Positions 57,901 through 64,000 of a DNA stretch of 64,000 nucleotides are shown here, one piece after another; within the stretch, counting starts at the first letter, position 1, and every line of letters starts with the position of its first letter. The DNA lies in the NCBI GenBank assembly GCA_019239425.1, contig JAFAZX010000022.1:55699-119698 (forward strand), read 5' to 3'. The notes beneath the pieces were generated by a model. That model saw nothing but the letters and a program-made list of their open reading frames with translations, had not been told where the DNA came from and ran no database searches. A program made the translations under genes and the position numbers. Source of the DNA: Acidobacteriota bacterium. Lineage in GTDB: Bacteria; Acidobacteriota; Blastocatellia; Pyrinomonadales; Pyrinomonadaceae.

Positions 57901-59093
57901 GCGTCGGGCGGCGCGTCTGTCATCTCCGCGAATTCGACGGTCTCGCGCGGCCCGGCGATTCGCGCGGCGAGCAGGTAGAGCCTGTCCTGTATGTAGTCGC
58001 GCTGCGCGTCGATGAAGACGCGGATGAGGTCTGGGTAGACGGAAGGGTCGGGCAGCGAGCCGTAGTCCGCGCCGAGGACGTAAGGGCGCGACTCGACCGA
58101 ACGGTCTAGACGGTGTGCGGCGGCGCGCGCGCGCTGCACGAGCAGGGGCAGACGCCCCGCGAGCGGCCAGCGCGCCGAGACGCGCCGCACGAACTCCTCT
58201 CTGCCCGCGGGCGCACACATCTCCCTCTCGCCGTACTCCAGAAGCTTCGCGAGGTCGCGCGCGGACGTGACGCCCTCCGCGAGCAGCGCGCGCTTCTCGG
58301 AGGCCTTGAGCAGCGGGACGAGCGAGAGGTCTGCGCGCTCGGCCGTGTCCGCGAAGCAGAGCGCGTTGTAGGGGCAGCCGTCGCAGGCGGGCCGCAGGTG
58401 GTAGCGCGCCGCCTGACCGGCGCGGACGGCGCGCGCCACGTCGGAGTCAGGCGAGGCGACGAGACGCTCGACCTCGTCGTCATAGAGCGCGAGGTCGAAA
58501 GTCTCCCACTCCCCGTCCGAGGGGAGCGCCGAGTCGCGCGCGACGATGGCGCCGCGGACGTGTGGGTGGTCGAAACCCGCGTCGCTCAAAGTCTCGGCGA
58601 GCAGGCGCGCGTAGAAGGCGACTTGGAGGCGGAAGCCGACCGTCTCGCGCGCGCTCGCTTTGAAGTCGATGACGGTGGCTTCGGTGCGCGCGCCTTCGCG
58701 GACGACTTCGATGAGGTCGGCGCGGCCCTCGCAGTCCCAGCGGCCGATGCGCCCGCGCAGGGTCGGCTGGTAGTAGCAGACGCGGCCGCCCTTCTGCCCC
58801 GCGACCTCGGCGGCGAAGCGTTCGGCTTCGGCGTTCGTCAGGTCGCGGACGACGGCGCCGCCGGCCGCGAGGCGTTCGACCATCTCGCACTCGAAGCGCT
58901 GGCCCTCGCCGGAGAGGAGCGGCGAGAGCGGCTCGAACTCAAGTTGGTAGCGCGTGAGCTGTCGCTTCGCCTCCGAGGGGAAGAGCGTGTAGCGCATGTG
59001 CCGCTCGCAGCGGCCCCGCGCCACGTACTGCGCGAGCCTCTGCGCCGTGAGCGCACGCTCGGTGTGGAGGGTTTCGGGGGCTTGTTCAGACAT
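54933..59093 (-). CDS. Dna2/UPF1-like superfamily 1 helicase with N-terminal Fe-S RecB-like nuclease (TM0106-type)
   Basis: 1386 residues, cytoplasmic, likely in DNA end processing. The nuclease domain (about 10-290) has GRADL (Asp126), VIDFKA (Asp143, Lys145) and QVAFY (Gln157-Tyr161), and Cys29 with Cys237/240/246 (CDGCPYNALC) as probable 4Fe-4S ligands, as in Cas4/AddB/Dna2. The helicase has Walker A GPPGTGKS (about 917), VVVDEASQM, GDHRQMPPI, RSFRIPEEV, DTVERFQGGERD and AVSRPKRK. Four inverted-repeat elements are embedded in frame, at residues about 421-441, 542-568, 593-622 and 977-1007, encoding Pro/Ser/Arg-rich stretches. There is no clear ribosome site; a family A repeat ends 28 bp upstream of the ATG. 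Confidence 0.88.
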   Translation of the reverse strand: MSEQAPETLHTERALTAQRLAQYVARGRCERHMRYTLFPSEAKRQLTRYQLEFEPLSPLLSGEGQRFECEMVERLAAGGAVVRDLTNAEAERFAAEVAGQKGGRVCYYQPTLRGRIGRWDCEGRADLIEVVREGARTEATVIDFKASARETVGFRLQVAFYARLLAETLSDAGFDHPHVRGAIVARDSALPSDGEWETFDLALYDDEVERLVASPDSDVARAVRAGQAARYHLRPACDGCPYNALCFADTAERADLSLVPLLKASEKRALLAEGVTSARDLAKLLEYGEREMCAPAGREEFVRRVSARWPLAGRLPLLVQRARAAAHRLDRSVESRPYVLGADYGSLPDPSVYPDLIRVFIDAQRDYIQDRLYLLAARIAGPRETVEFAEMTDAPPDADAERELLVRFVQKLLPAVARAARGGGAGSTQHPAPSPQHPLLAPLHFYTFAPRGERALLDALARHFDALCAVPAFYDLLTSSPALTQPMVSLLSEEVRARLNLAPVCQNLYETAAALGFRWEDGRTDFRRTFRARVFDNRRTFRKDEGGRLKDEVQTAVPSSFSLPPSSFEVESAARFGAEIPLEYAYAAWGLLQKPDREGGRLNFDSTLQRKTDALPHGGASATAHSQTRGFVGVSAEQIRDFALTRARAMQHVEESFKYKNRKVEKEPLDLSRLGEVEADPSEVPLSRSLEDFLLLEHHTSFQERLLHLSLPPRERAETGRTAVLRCERYEKDGERVERAWFRTASPDGSEVSPQESPALRLRAGDWVVLNPLVDHEGRAVTGLRLVRGRLATVEELDERGVVLRLLPLSFKNSPFRYRHQLFAPEAGVLYTADEMADDLNSDKFLEACRNARHNHLYAWLSDTEEGRRPRLVRPKRLRDAQEIARLAARAQQPHGLTQAQEEVIGSHLEERVLVLQGPPGTGKSHTLGFAILSRMLAQATPARPFRVAVLAKTHAAVSVALESVAKRTSQLLELAGQKPDRQGGRTSPAPAEDERDVALPDGRASALTKLKIVKVCNDAGDLVPEGCGRVLPDGGEELTALGQWEMLLTEPLLVVGGTPGGLYRLVKQGASKGRAVDWSGEHFDLVVVDEASQMGLAEALTAAAFLRADGQFVAVGDHRQMPPILAHAWDAEERRDLKRSRVFLSVFEYLQELGFPRVALDRSFRIPEEVADFLRRHVYAADGIDFRSANRARLAECEGLEEEWLRAALAPDHALVVVEHDEEGSQQSNEFEAALVSALARAASESLGLDARTGLGVVVPHRAQKALLAARLPHLADSIDTVERFQGGERDLVVVSATVSDREYADAESDFLLEPRRLTVAVSRPKRKLVVVASRAVFELIPQDLDAYERGSLWKRLRRETARTLFEGEVHGQHVTVRGVLGAGF
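56073..56164. repeat. Family H inverted repeat inside the helicase gene (copy 1)
   Basis: Perfect 28-bp arms (56073-56100 and 56137-56164), starting ggcagaagcccgaccgtcag, flank a 36-bp loop. The element is translated as residues about 977-1007 of the helicase, between motif Ia and the DEAS box. It shares the ggcagaagcccnaccgt arm with 57229-57317. Confidence 0.9.
57229..57317. repeat. Family H inverted repeat inside the helicase gene (copy 2)
   Basis: Arms about 57229-57257 and 57289-57317 are reverse complements with few mismatches and match the copy at 56073-56164. The element encodes residues about 593-622 (LLQKPDREGGRLNFDST), in the region between nuclease and helicase. Confidence 0.88.
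57390..57468. repeat. Family D inverted repeat inside the helicase gene
   Basis: Arms 57390-57421 and 57437-57468 are perfect 32-bp reverse complements built from ggatgaag and gcggaagg units, like the intergenic copy at 11469-11557. It is translated as residues about 542-568 (DEGGRLKDEVQ and SSFSLPPSSFE). Confidence 0.9.
57773..57833. repeat. Family C inverted repeat inside the helicase gene
   Basis: Arms 57773-57789 and 57817-57833 (17 bp) pair perfectly and enclose gggtgct units as in the intergenic family C copies. It encodes residues about 421-441 (GGGAGSTQHPAPSPQHPLL). Confidence 0.85.
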
Positions 59094-59120
59094 TTAAATT
59101 GAGTCCGGTGTGAGAGGTGA

Positions 59121-59196
59121 TTAACCACAGAGGCACAGAGGCACAGCTCGTTGACTTATTGTCTTAAAAGCTGTGCCTCTGTGCCTCTGTGGTTAA
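59121..59196. repeat. Inverted-repeat element, family A, third complete copy
   Basis: Arms 59121-59148 and 59169-59196 are perfect 28-bp reverse complements (ttaaccacagaggcacag...). It lies between the helicase start and the stop of the zinc-ribbon gene upstream, both on the minus strand. Confidence 0.92.
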
Positions 59197-59229
59197 CGGC
59201 CCTTCGCGCAACACGCATGCGGGAGAGGA

Positions 59230-59928
59230 CTAAGACGACTTCTTCTTTCTCTGGGCGACGACGGTGAGCGTGGCGGTCTCGGTGCGGGTCTCGGCGGCGC
59301 GGACGGCGTCGCGGGCGGAGGCCGTCGCCTCGTCTTCGGAGGCGAGGAACTCTTCGAGGCGCGGCTTGACGGCGTTGAAGGTGACCTTGCGCTCGAAGAG
59401 CGAGGCGAAACCTTCCGCCCCGAGCAGGGCCTCGGCCGCCGCGAGCTTCTCCGCGTCGTAGGTGGCCTTCGAGGTGTAGCTGCAGCGCACCCCCGCCTCG
59501 GCCGCGCGCAGCACGACCGCGTTCGAGACGCGGGGCCGCGCCGACGCCGCGCGCTTCAACTGGTCTTTAATCTCGTCGGCGCGCCCGCCCAGACGCTTCA
59601 GCTCCTCGTGCAGCGCGACGTACTCGGCGACGAGCGCAGAGACCTCCTCGTCCGAGAGCGCCTCCGTCCCGTCCGGCGAGGCCGCGCGGCCGAAGCACTC
59701 GAAGCAGTTGAGCGCGCCCGTGTCCGGCCGCGCCTGCGCCTCGTCCTGGGGCGTGAGGCCGCCGCAGCCCGCGCAGGGCGTGTAGAAGCCGGCGGCGCAA
59801 GCGCGGCAGAGCGCCGCGCCCGTGCGGTCGAGCAACTGCTCGGCCGGGTCGAGGCCACACAGGCACTCGACGCAGAGCGCGCCGCGCGGTTCGAGTCCCT
59901 CGGGGTGGAGGCTGTTTTCGGTCTGCAT
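59230..59928 (-). CDS. Zinc-ribbon-containing protein of unknown function
   Basis: 232 residues from the ATG at 59928; the frame extends to 60000 but lacks a start signal there. The N-terminal 95 residues carry eight or more cysteines in CxxC pairs (CVECLC, CRAC, CAGC, CFEC), so one or two zinc ribbons are likely. A helical middle (ALVAEYVALHEELKRLGGRA) may be a coiled coil. The C-terminal half (SYTSKATYDAEKLAAAEALL, VTFNAVKPRLEEFL) recalls phage-type nucleoid or exonuclease-associated proteins, but not closely. It lies upstream of the Dna2-like gene, so a role with that enzyme is possible. No firm family. Confidence 0.65.
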   Translation of the reverse strand: MQTENSLHPEGLEPRGALCVECLCGLDPAEQLLDRTGAALCRACAAGFYTPCAGCGGLTPQDEAQARPDTGALNCFECFGRAASPDGTEALSDEEVSALVAEYVALHEELKRLGGRADEIKDQLKRAASARPRVSNAVVLRAAEAGVRCSYTSKATYDAEKLAAAEALLGAEGFASLFERKVTFNAVKPRLEEFLASEDEATASARDAVRAAETRTETATLTVVAQRKKKSS

Positions 59929-60018
59929 TAACTTCGCCCTCTGGTTTCGCGGGAAGGCCGGCCGCGTAGCGTGAGTCGGGGGGCCGGCGCCGGGTAGCAT
60001 ACACGCCGCCGCGCGCTT

Positions 60019-60345
60019 TCAGGAAACGGCGTCGACGCGCGCCGCGAGGATGAAGTCGCTCTCGCTCAGGCCGTCGATGGCGTGCGTGTAGATTTTGAGC
60101 CGCGCGTAGCCCCAGCCGAACTCTACGTCCGGGTGGTGGCCTTCCGCCTCGGCCACCTCGCCGACGCGGTTGACGAACCCGAGCGCGTCGGCGAAGTTCG
60201 AGAACTTGTACTCTTTCGAAAGGTGGTGCTCCCCCTCCACCCGCCAGCCTTCGAGCTGCGCGAGCAGCGGCCCGATCTCCTCACCCTTCAGACGCGGTAC
60301 GCCGCCGTGACACGGCACGCAGTGTTTGTTCGCGAGACTCTCCAT
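60019..60345 (-). CDS. phhB: 4a-hydroxytetrahydrobiopterin dehydratase (pterin-4a-carbinolamine dehydratase)
   Basis: 108 residues, normal for the family. It dehydrates the 4a-hydroxy pterin formed by aromatic amino acid hydroxylases, and some bacterial homologues serve molybdopterin. The signature is EGHHPDVEFGWGYARLKIYTHA with the catalytic His residues, followed by GLSESDFILA. The start at 60345 has an AGGAGG ribosome site; an ATG at 60363 lies upstream of that site and is unlikely. No phenylalanine hydroxylase gene is adjacent. Confidence 0.92.
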   Translation of the reverse strand: MESLANKHCVPCHGGVPRLKGEEIGPLLAQLEGWRVEGEHHLSKEYKFSNFADALGFVNRVGEVAEAEGHHPDVEFGWGYARLKIYTHAIDGLSESDFILAARVDAVS

Positions 60346-60369
60346 CCTTGAAAACCTCCTCATGTCGCA

Positions 60370-60487
60370 GTAGGCAGTAGGCAGATGGCTGTCGGCAGTT
60401 GAGAGTCCCTTCGCGCGGAGCTTTGAATTAACCTTTCAACTGACATAAGGCGGGACGGCTGCCTACTGCCATCTGCCTGCTGCCTAC
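60370..60487. repeat. Inverted-repeat element, family E (gtaggcagtaggcag arms)
   Basis: The left arm from 60370 (gtaggcagtaggcagatggc) pairs with the right arm near 60460-60487, with a long centre that carries a second weaker pairing. It lies between two minus-strand genes and overlaps the stop codon of the HEAT gene at 60484. A second copy is at 62925-63029. Confidence 0.8.
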
Positions 60488-61575
60488 TTCTCTTTCTGCG
60501 GCGGGTGCGTGGCGCGCTCTTGCAGGAAGCGCAGGGCCTCGTCCCGCACCAGGGGGTGCTCGTCCTGCGTCATCTCCCAGATGAGTTTGCGCGCCTCGGC
60601 CGTGTCCGTCCCTTCGAGCACTTGCAGCACCATCAGGCGGACGCCGTAGTACGGGTCGCGGCGCATCGAGAAGAGCAGCTTGAGCGCCTTCGGGTGTTTG
60701 CTGCCGCCGAGCTGGTTGGCGGCCACGGTGCGGAAGTCCTCGTCGGCGTCCGCGGCCGCGAGCCGCAGCCCTTCGAACGCCTCGTCGGACTTGAAGTTCG
60801 AGAGCGCGTTGAGCGCCTGATACCTGACGCTCGGGTTCTTGCAGCTCTGCACCGCCCCGACGACGTACTTCAAGACCCTCTCGTCCGTCATCGCGGCGAG
60901 GCGCGTGGCCGCGTTGACGGACGAGTCACGGTCGCACTTCAGCATCTGGTTGCCGAGCTGTTCGATGAGTTGGGCCAGAGCCTCCGGCCCGCCCTCGACC
61001 ACCTCGAACGTCGTCTGCACGCTGACCTCGACGGCGGCCCTGGTCGTGCCGGGGAAGATGCGGTAGCGCCGTGCGCGCGGGCCGGCCCGCACCCCGCGCC
61101 GGTACGTGACGGTGTACTGCCCCGGCCCCTCGACCTTCGCCCAGTTCGACAGCGTGACGATGAAGTGCATGGAGCCGTCGGACATCATGTAGCCGTCGCG
61201 CGCGGCGCTGACGTACGAGTTGTCGTAGGAGACTTCGGCGCCGCCCTCCTCCGGCGAAGGGCGCGGGAGCACGCGGCCGTCGGGGCCGGTCACGGTCACC
61301 TCGAAGTCGTCGGCCCGGCCCGGCCCGCGCTCTCCGCTCAGGAGCAGCTCCAGGTCGGTGTCGGAGCGGTTCTCGACGTCAAGGCTGAGGGTGACCGGCT
61401 CGCCGAGGACGAAGCCCGCGCGCACGGGGTGGAGCGAGACGCGGAGTTCGTAGCCGTCGATCCAGAAGGTCTGCGGCGTCTGTGCGGAACCACGCGCGGG
61501 CGCGCAGAGTGCGGCCAGCGCGCAGAGCAGCGCCGCGGTGCGGAGGTGGCCGGGCCGTCTCGTCTGTTTCTTCAT
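60484..61575 (-). CDS. Secreted HEAT-repeat protein with N-terminal Ig-like domain
   Basis: 363 residues. A signal peptide ends near ARGSAQT (residue 32). Residues about 40-195 form an Ig-like beta domain (GEPVTLSLDVENRSDTDLEL, GPGQYTVTYRRGV). Residues about 200-350 are HEAT repeats: VRYQALNALSNFKSDEAFEG, FRTVAANQLGGSKHPKALKL and LVRDEALRFLQER. The repeats probably bind a partner protein outside the cytoplasm. The ATG is at 61575. The gene diverges from the DUF1015 gene. I know of no assigned function. Confidence 0.75.
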   Translation of the reverse strand: MKKQTRRPGHLRTAALLCALAALCAPARGSAQTPQTFWIDGYELRVSLHPVRAGFVLGEPVTLSLDVENRSDTDLELLLSGERGPGRADDFEVTVTGPDGRVLPRPSPEEGGAEVSYDNSYVSAARDGYMMSDGSMHFIVTLSNWAKVEGPGQYTVTYRRGVRAGPRARRYRIFPGTTRAAVEVSVQTTFEVVEGGPEALAQLIEQLGNQMLKCDRDSSVNAATRLAAMTDERVLKYVVGAVQSCKNPSVRYQALNALSNFKSDEAFEGLRLAAADADEDFRTVAANQLGGSKHPKALKLLFSMRRDPYYGVRLMVLQVLEGTDTAEARKLIWEMTQDEHPLVRDEALRFLQERATHPPQKEK

Positions 61576-61687
61576 CGGGTGCGAGTTCCCCCGCGCCGCT
61601 TGGCAAAAGGCGCGCCGAGTCGGTAAGCTTACATTCTAAAGTTCCACATACGCAATCCACTTCCAACGAAGGAGGCGCCGAACAGAC

Positions 61688-62923
61688 GTGGCCGCCATCT
61701 ACCCTTTCCGCGCGCTGCGCCCGCCCGCCGACAAGGTCAGGGAGGTCGCCGCCGTCCCCTACGACGTGGTCAACACGGAGGAGGCGCGCGCCCTGGCCGA
61801 AGGAAACCCCTTGAGCTTCCTGCACGTCTCGCGCCCCGAGATAGACCTGCCCGAGGGCACGCACATCTACGCGGACGAGGTCTACGAGAAGGCGCGCGAG
61901 AACTTCGAGAGGTTCAGGGCGGAGGGCACGCTCGTCGAAGAGGGCGAGCCGAGCCTTTATGTCTATCGCCTCCGTATGGGCGAGCACACGCAGACGGGCG
62001 TGGCCGCGGCCTTCTCGGTGGACGAGTACGACACAGACCTCATCCGCAAGCACGAGCGCACGCGCCCCGACAAGGAGAACGACCGCACGCGCCACGTCCT
62101 GACCCTGCGCGCGCAGACCGGCCCCGTCTTCTTAACCTACCGCGCCGACCGGAGGATCGACGCGCTCGTCGAGGCCGAGACCAAGCGGGAGCCCCTCTAC
62201 GACTTCGAGGCCGAAGACGGCGTGCGCCACACCGTCTGGCGCGCCTCTTCGGCCGAACAGCTCGCGCGCTGCTTCGCGGAGGTGCCCCTGCTCTACATCG
62301 CCGACGGCCACCACCGCGCGGCCTCCGCTTCGCGCGCGCGCGCCGAGCTGCGCGACAAGAATTCTAACCACACGGGCGAAGAGGACTACAACCGCTTCCT
62401 CGCCGTCGTCTTCCCCGACGAGCAGATGCAGATTCTTCCATACCACCGCGTCGTGAAAGATTTGAACGGGCGGAGCGAGGAGGAGTTCCTCGAAGCCGTC
62501 CGCGCGCGCTTCCAGGTCGGCGACGACGCGCAGCGCGAGGGGCCGCGCAAGGCGGGCCACTGGCACATGTACCTGGGCGGGAAGTGGTACGGCCTCGACC
62601 TGCGCGGCGCGGAGGCGCGCACGCTCTCCGACGACCCGACCGCGGCGCTCGACGTGAGCCTTCTGCAGAACAACCTGCTCGACCCCGTGCTCGGCGTCGC
62701 AGACCCGCGCACCGACAAGCGCATAGACTTCGTCGGCGGCATCCGCGGCACGCGGGAGCTTGAACGCCTCGTCGACTCCGGGCAGGCGCAGGTGGCCTTC
62801 GCGCTCTACCCGACCTCCATCGAAGACCTCCTGCGCGTCTCCGACGCGGGCGGCGTCATGCCGCCCAAGTCCACCTGGTTCGAGCCGAAGCTCCGCGACG
62901 CGATTGTGATTCACACGATCTGA
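61688..62923 (+). CDS. DUF1015 family protein
   Basis: 411 residues, the normal length for DUF1015. The start MAAIYPFRALRPPADKV, followed by AAVPYDVVNTEEA, and the motif LYIADGHHRAASA are family signatures. A GTG start follows GGAGG by 12 bp. DUF1015 genes are commonly next to serine biosynthesis genes, and here serA follows on the same strand after an inverted repeat. Its biochemical role is not established; the His pair in DGHHR suggests an enzyme. Confidence 0.9.
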   Translation: MAAIYPFRALRPPADKVREVAAVPYDVVNTEEARALAEGNPLSFLHVSRPEIDLPEGTHIYADEVYEKARENFERFRAEGTLVEEGEPSLYVYRLRMGEHTQTGVAAAFSVDEYDTDLIRKHERTRPDKENDRTRHVLTLRAQTGPVFLTYRADRRIDALVEAETKREPLYDFEAEDGVRHTVWRASSAEQLARCFAEVPLLYIADGHHRAASASRARAELRDKNSNHTGEEDYNRFLAVVFPDEQMQILPYHRVVKDLNGRSEEEFLEAVRARFQVGDDAQREGPRKAGHWHMYLGGKWYGLDLRGAEARTLSDDPTAALDVSLLQNNLLDPVLGVADPRTDKRIDFVGGIRGTRELERLVDSGQAQVAFALYPTSIEDLLRVSDAGGVMPPKSTWFEPKLRDAIVIHTI

Positions 62924-62924
62924 G

Positions 62925-63029
62925 AGCAGGCAGTAGGCAGTTGAAAGACCCGGCGTCGTAAACTCTGAGTTAATCCTTCAACTCCCGGAACGCGGGGCGA
63001 CTGCCTACTGCCGTCTGCCTACTGCCTAC
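62925..63029. repeat. Inverted-repeat element, family E, second copy
   Basis: The left arm (caggcagtaggcagttgaaag, from about 62928) and the right arm ending tactgcctac (63029) match the copy at 60370-60487, including the central ttcaact pairing. It separates the DUF1015 gene from serA and ends 11 bp before the serA start. Confidence 0.8.
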
Positions 63030-63040
63030 CGAGGTAAAAC

Positions 63041-64000
63041 ATGCGCGTACTCATCGCAGACAAGTTCGAGCAGTCGGGGCGCGACGGCCTCGACGCCGCG
63101 GGGTGCGAGTTCTCGTACCAGCCCGACGTGAAGGACGAGACGCTGGTCGAGGCCGTACGGGCTTACGGGCCGGACGTGCTCGTCGTGCGCTCGACGAAGG
63201 TGACCGAGCCGATGCTCGACGCGGGCGCTCTGAAGCTCATCGTCCGCGCGGGCGCGGGCTACAACACGATTGACGTGGCGGCCGCCTCGCGCCGCGGCGT
63301 CTACGTCTCGAACTGCCCGGGCAAGAACTCGGTCGCGGTCGCGGAGCTGGCCTTAGCGCTCATCCTCGCCCTCGACCGCCGCGTCGCCGACAACGTCATC
63401 CAGCTCCGCGCAGGGAAGTGGAACAAGAAGGAGTTCTCGAAGGCGCGCGGCCTTTTGGGTCGCACGCTCGGCCTCGTCGGCACGGGGCAGATCGGGCGCG
63501 AGGTCGTCACGCGCGCGCGCGCCTTCGGCCTGAACGTCGTCGCGTGGAGTAGAAGTTTGACGGACGAGGCGGCGGCCGAGCTGGGCGTCGAGCGGCGCGA
63601 GAATCTGCTGGACGTGGCGCGCGACTCCGACATCGTCAGCGTCCACGTCGCCTTGAAGCCGGAGACGCGGGGCTTCATCGGCGAGGAGTTCTTCGGCGCG
63701 ATGCGGGAAGGCGCCTTCTTCATCAACACCTCGCGCGGCGAGGTCGTGGAACAGGGGGCTTTGCTGCGCGCGATGCGCGAGAAGAACATACGCGCCGGAC
63801 TCGACGTGTTCGCCGAGGAGCCCGCCGGCGGCACGGGCGAGTTTACGGACGAGATCGCGCGCGAGCCGAACCTCTACGGCACGCACCACATCGGCGCCTC
63901 GACCGACCAGGCGCAGGAGGCCATCGCCGCCGAGACCGTCCGCGTCATCCGCACCTTCAAGGAGACGGGGCGCGTCCCGAACGTCGTCAACCTCGCGCGC
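63041..64000 (+). CDS. serA: D-3-phosphoglycerate dehydrogenase (partial, cut at window edge)
   Basis: 320 codons are visible and the reading frame runs off the right edge. The enzyme makes 3-phosphohydroxypyruvate, the first step of serine synthesis. It starts MRVLIADKFEQSG after a GAGG ribosome site. The Rossmann motif GLVGTGQIGREV (about 146), Arg in NTSRGEVVEQ, Glu in FAEEPAGG and His in THHIGAST form the expected active site. A regulatory ACT domain, if present, would lie beyond the window. It is distinct from the shorter dehydrogenase at 5334. Confidence 0.92.
   Translation, partial: MRVLIADKFEQSGRDGLDAAGCEFSYQPDVKDETLVEAVRAYGPDVLVVRSTKVTEPMLDAGALKLIVRAGAGYNTIDVAAASRRGVYVSNCPGKNSVAVAELALALILALDRRVADNVIQLRAGKWNKKEFSKARGLLGRTLGLVGTGQIGREVVTRARAFGLNVVAWSRSLTDEAAAELGVERRENLLDVARDSDIVSVHVALKPETRGFIGEEFFGAMREGAFFINTSRGEVVEQGALLRAMREKNIRAGLDVFAEEPAGGTGEFTDEIAREPNLYGTHHIGASTDQAQEAIAAETVRVIRTFKETGRVPNVVNLAR

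Overview
The window is dense, GC-rich bacterial chromosome (roughly two thirds G+C by eye) with short intergenic gaps and genes on both strands. Protein types and style suggest an Acidobacteriota member, perhaps Blastocatellia: subtilase-RHS fusions, sulfite-oxidase-like enzymes, a Thermus-type isocitrate dehydrogenase, many secreted TPR/VIT/propeller proteins, and hairpin repeats built from short direct repeats. This placement is inference; no rRNA or marker gene is present. No tRNA, rRNA, CRISPR array, prophage or complete insertion sequence was seen.

Layout. 1-2.4 kb: two tandem PMT/ArnT-like membrane glycosyltransferases (the first cut by the window edge) sharing a C-terminal domain. 2.4-6.3 kb: a transporter remnant, a sigma-like factor, a perfect 70-bp palindrome holding two operator-like sites, a consensus promoter with a secreted protein, a caspase-like lipoprotein and a D-2-hydroxyacid dehydrogenase. 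6.3-11.4 kb, minus strand: a small protein, a CDP-alcohol phosphatidyltransferase, a CHAT/caspase-like membrane protein, a SLATT-like two-TM protein and a cytoplasmic subtilase. 11.6-15.9 kb: a molybdenum oxidoreductase, a Nudix-metallo-beta-lactamase fusion and a PAS-GAF-STAS protein. 16-19.3 kb: an AAA+ ATPase and a VWA partner with a hicBA toxin-antitoxin pair between them. 19.8-24.7 kb: a decayed subtilase-RHS polymorphic toxin, two duplicated secreted proteins (possible immunity proteins) and gene remnants. 24.7-27.5 kb: a lipocalin-like protein and a triple-domain membrane enzyme (ICMT-PAP2-Lgt).

27.5-42.9 kb is one long minus-strand operon: propeller protein, VIT-VWA protein, a 2617-residue TPR protein and two more membrane-anchored proteins. 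All are predicted to act outside the cytoplasm; this is the best candidate for an undescribed system. 43.2-47.2 kb: a GH78 rhamnosidase fused against a GH27 remnant, then a rhodanese gene whose in-frame TGA is very probably selenocysteine. 47.2-52.2 kb: purE-purK, a TonB-domain protein, a DinB-like protein and isocitrate dehydrogenase. 52.7-60.3 kb: a secreted beta-helix/Ig-like protein, a Dna2-like Fe-S nuclease-helicase carrying four in-frame palindromic insertions, a zinc-ribbon protein and pterin dehydratase. 60.5-64 kb: a HEAT protein, a DUF1015 protein and serA (cut by the window edge).

At least eight families of inverted-repeat elements (about 60-120 bp) sit between genes, often touching a stop or start codon. 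Three of these families also occur inside the helicase reading frame.
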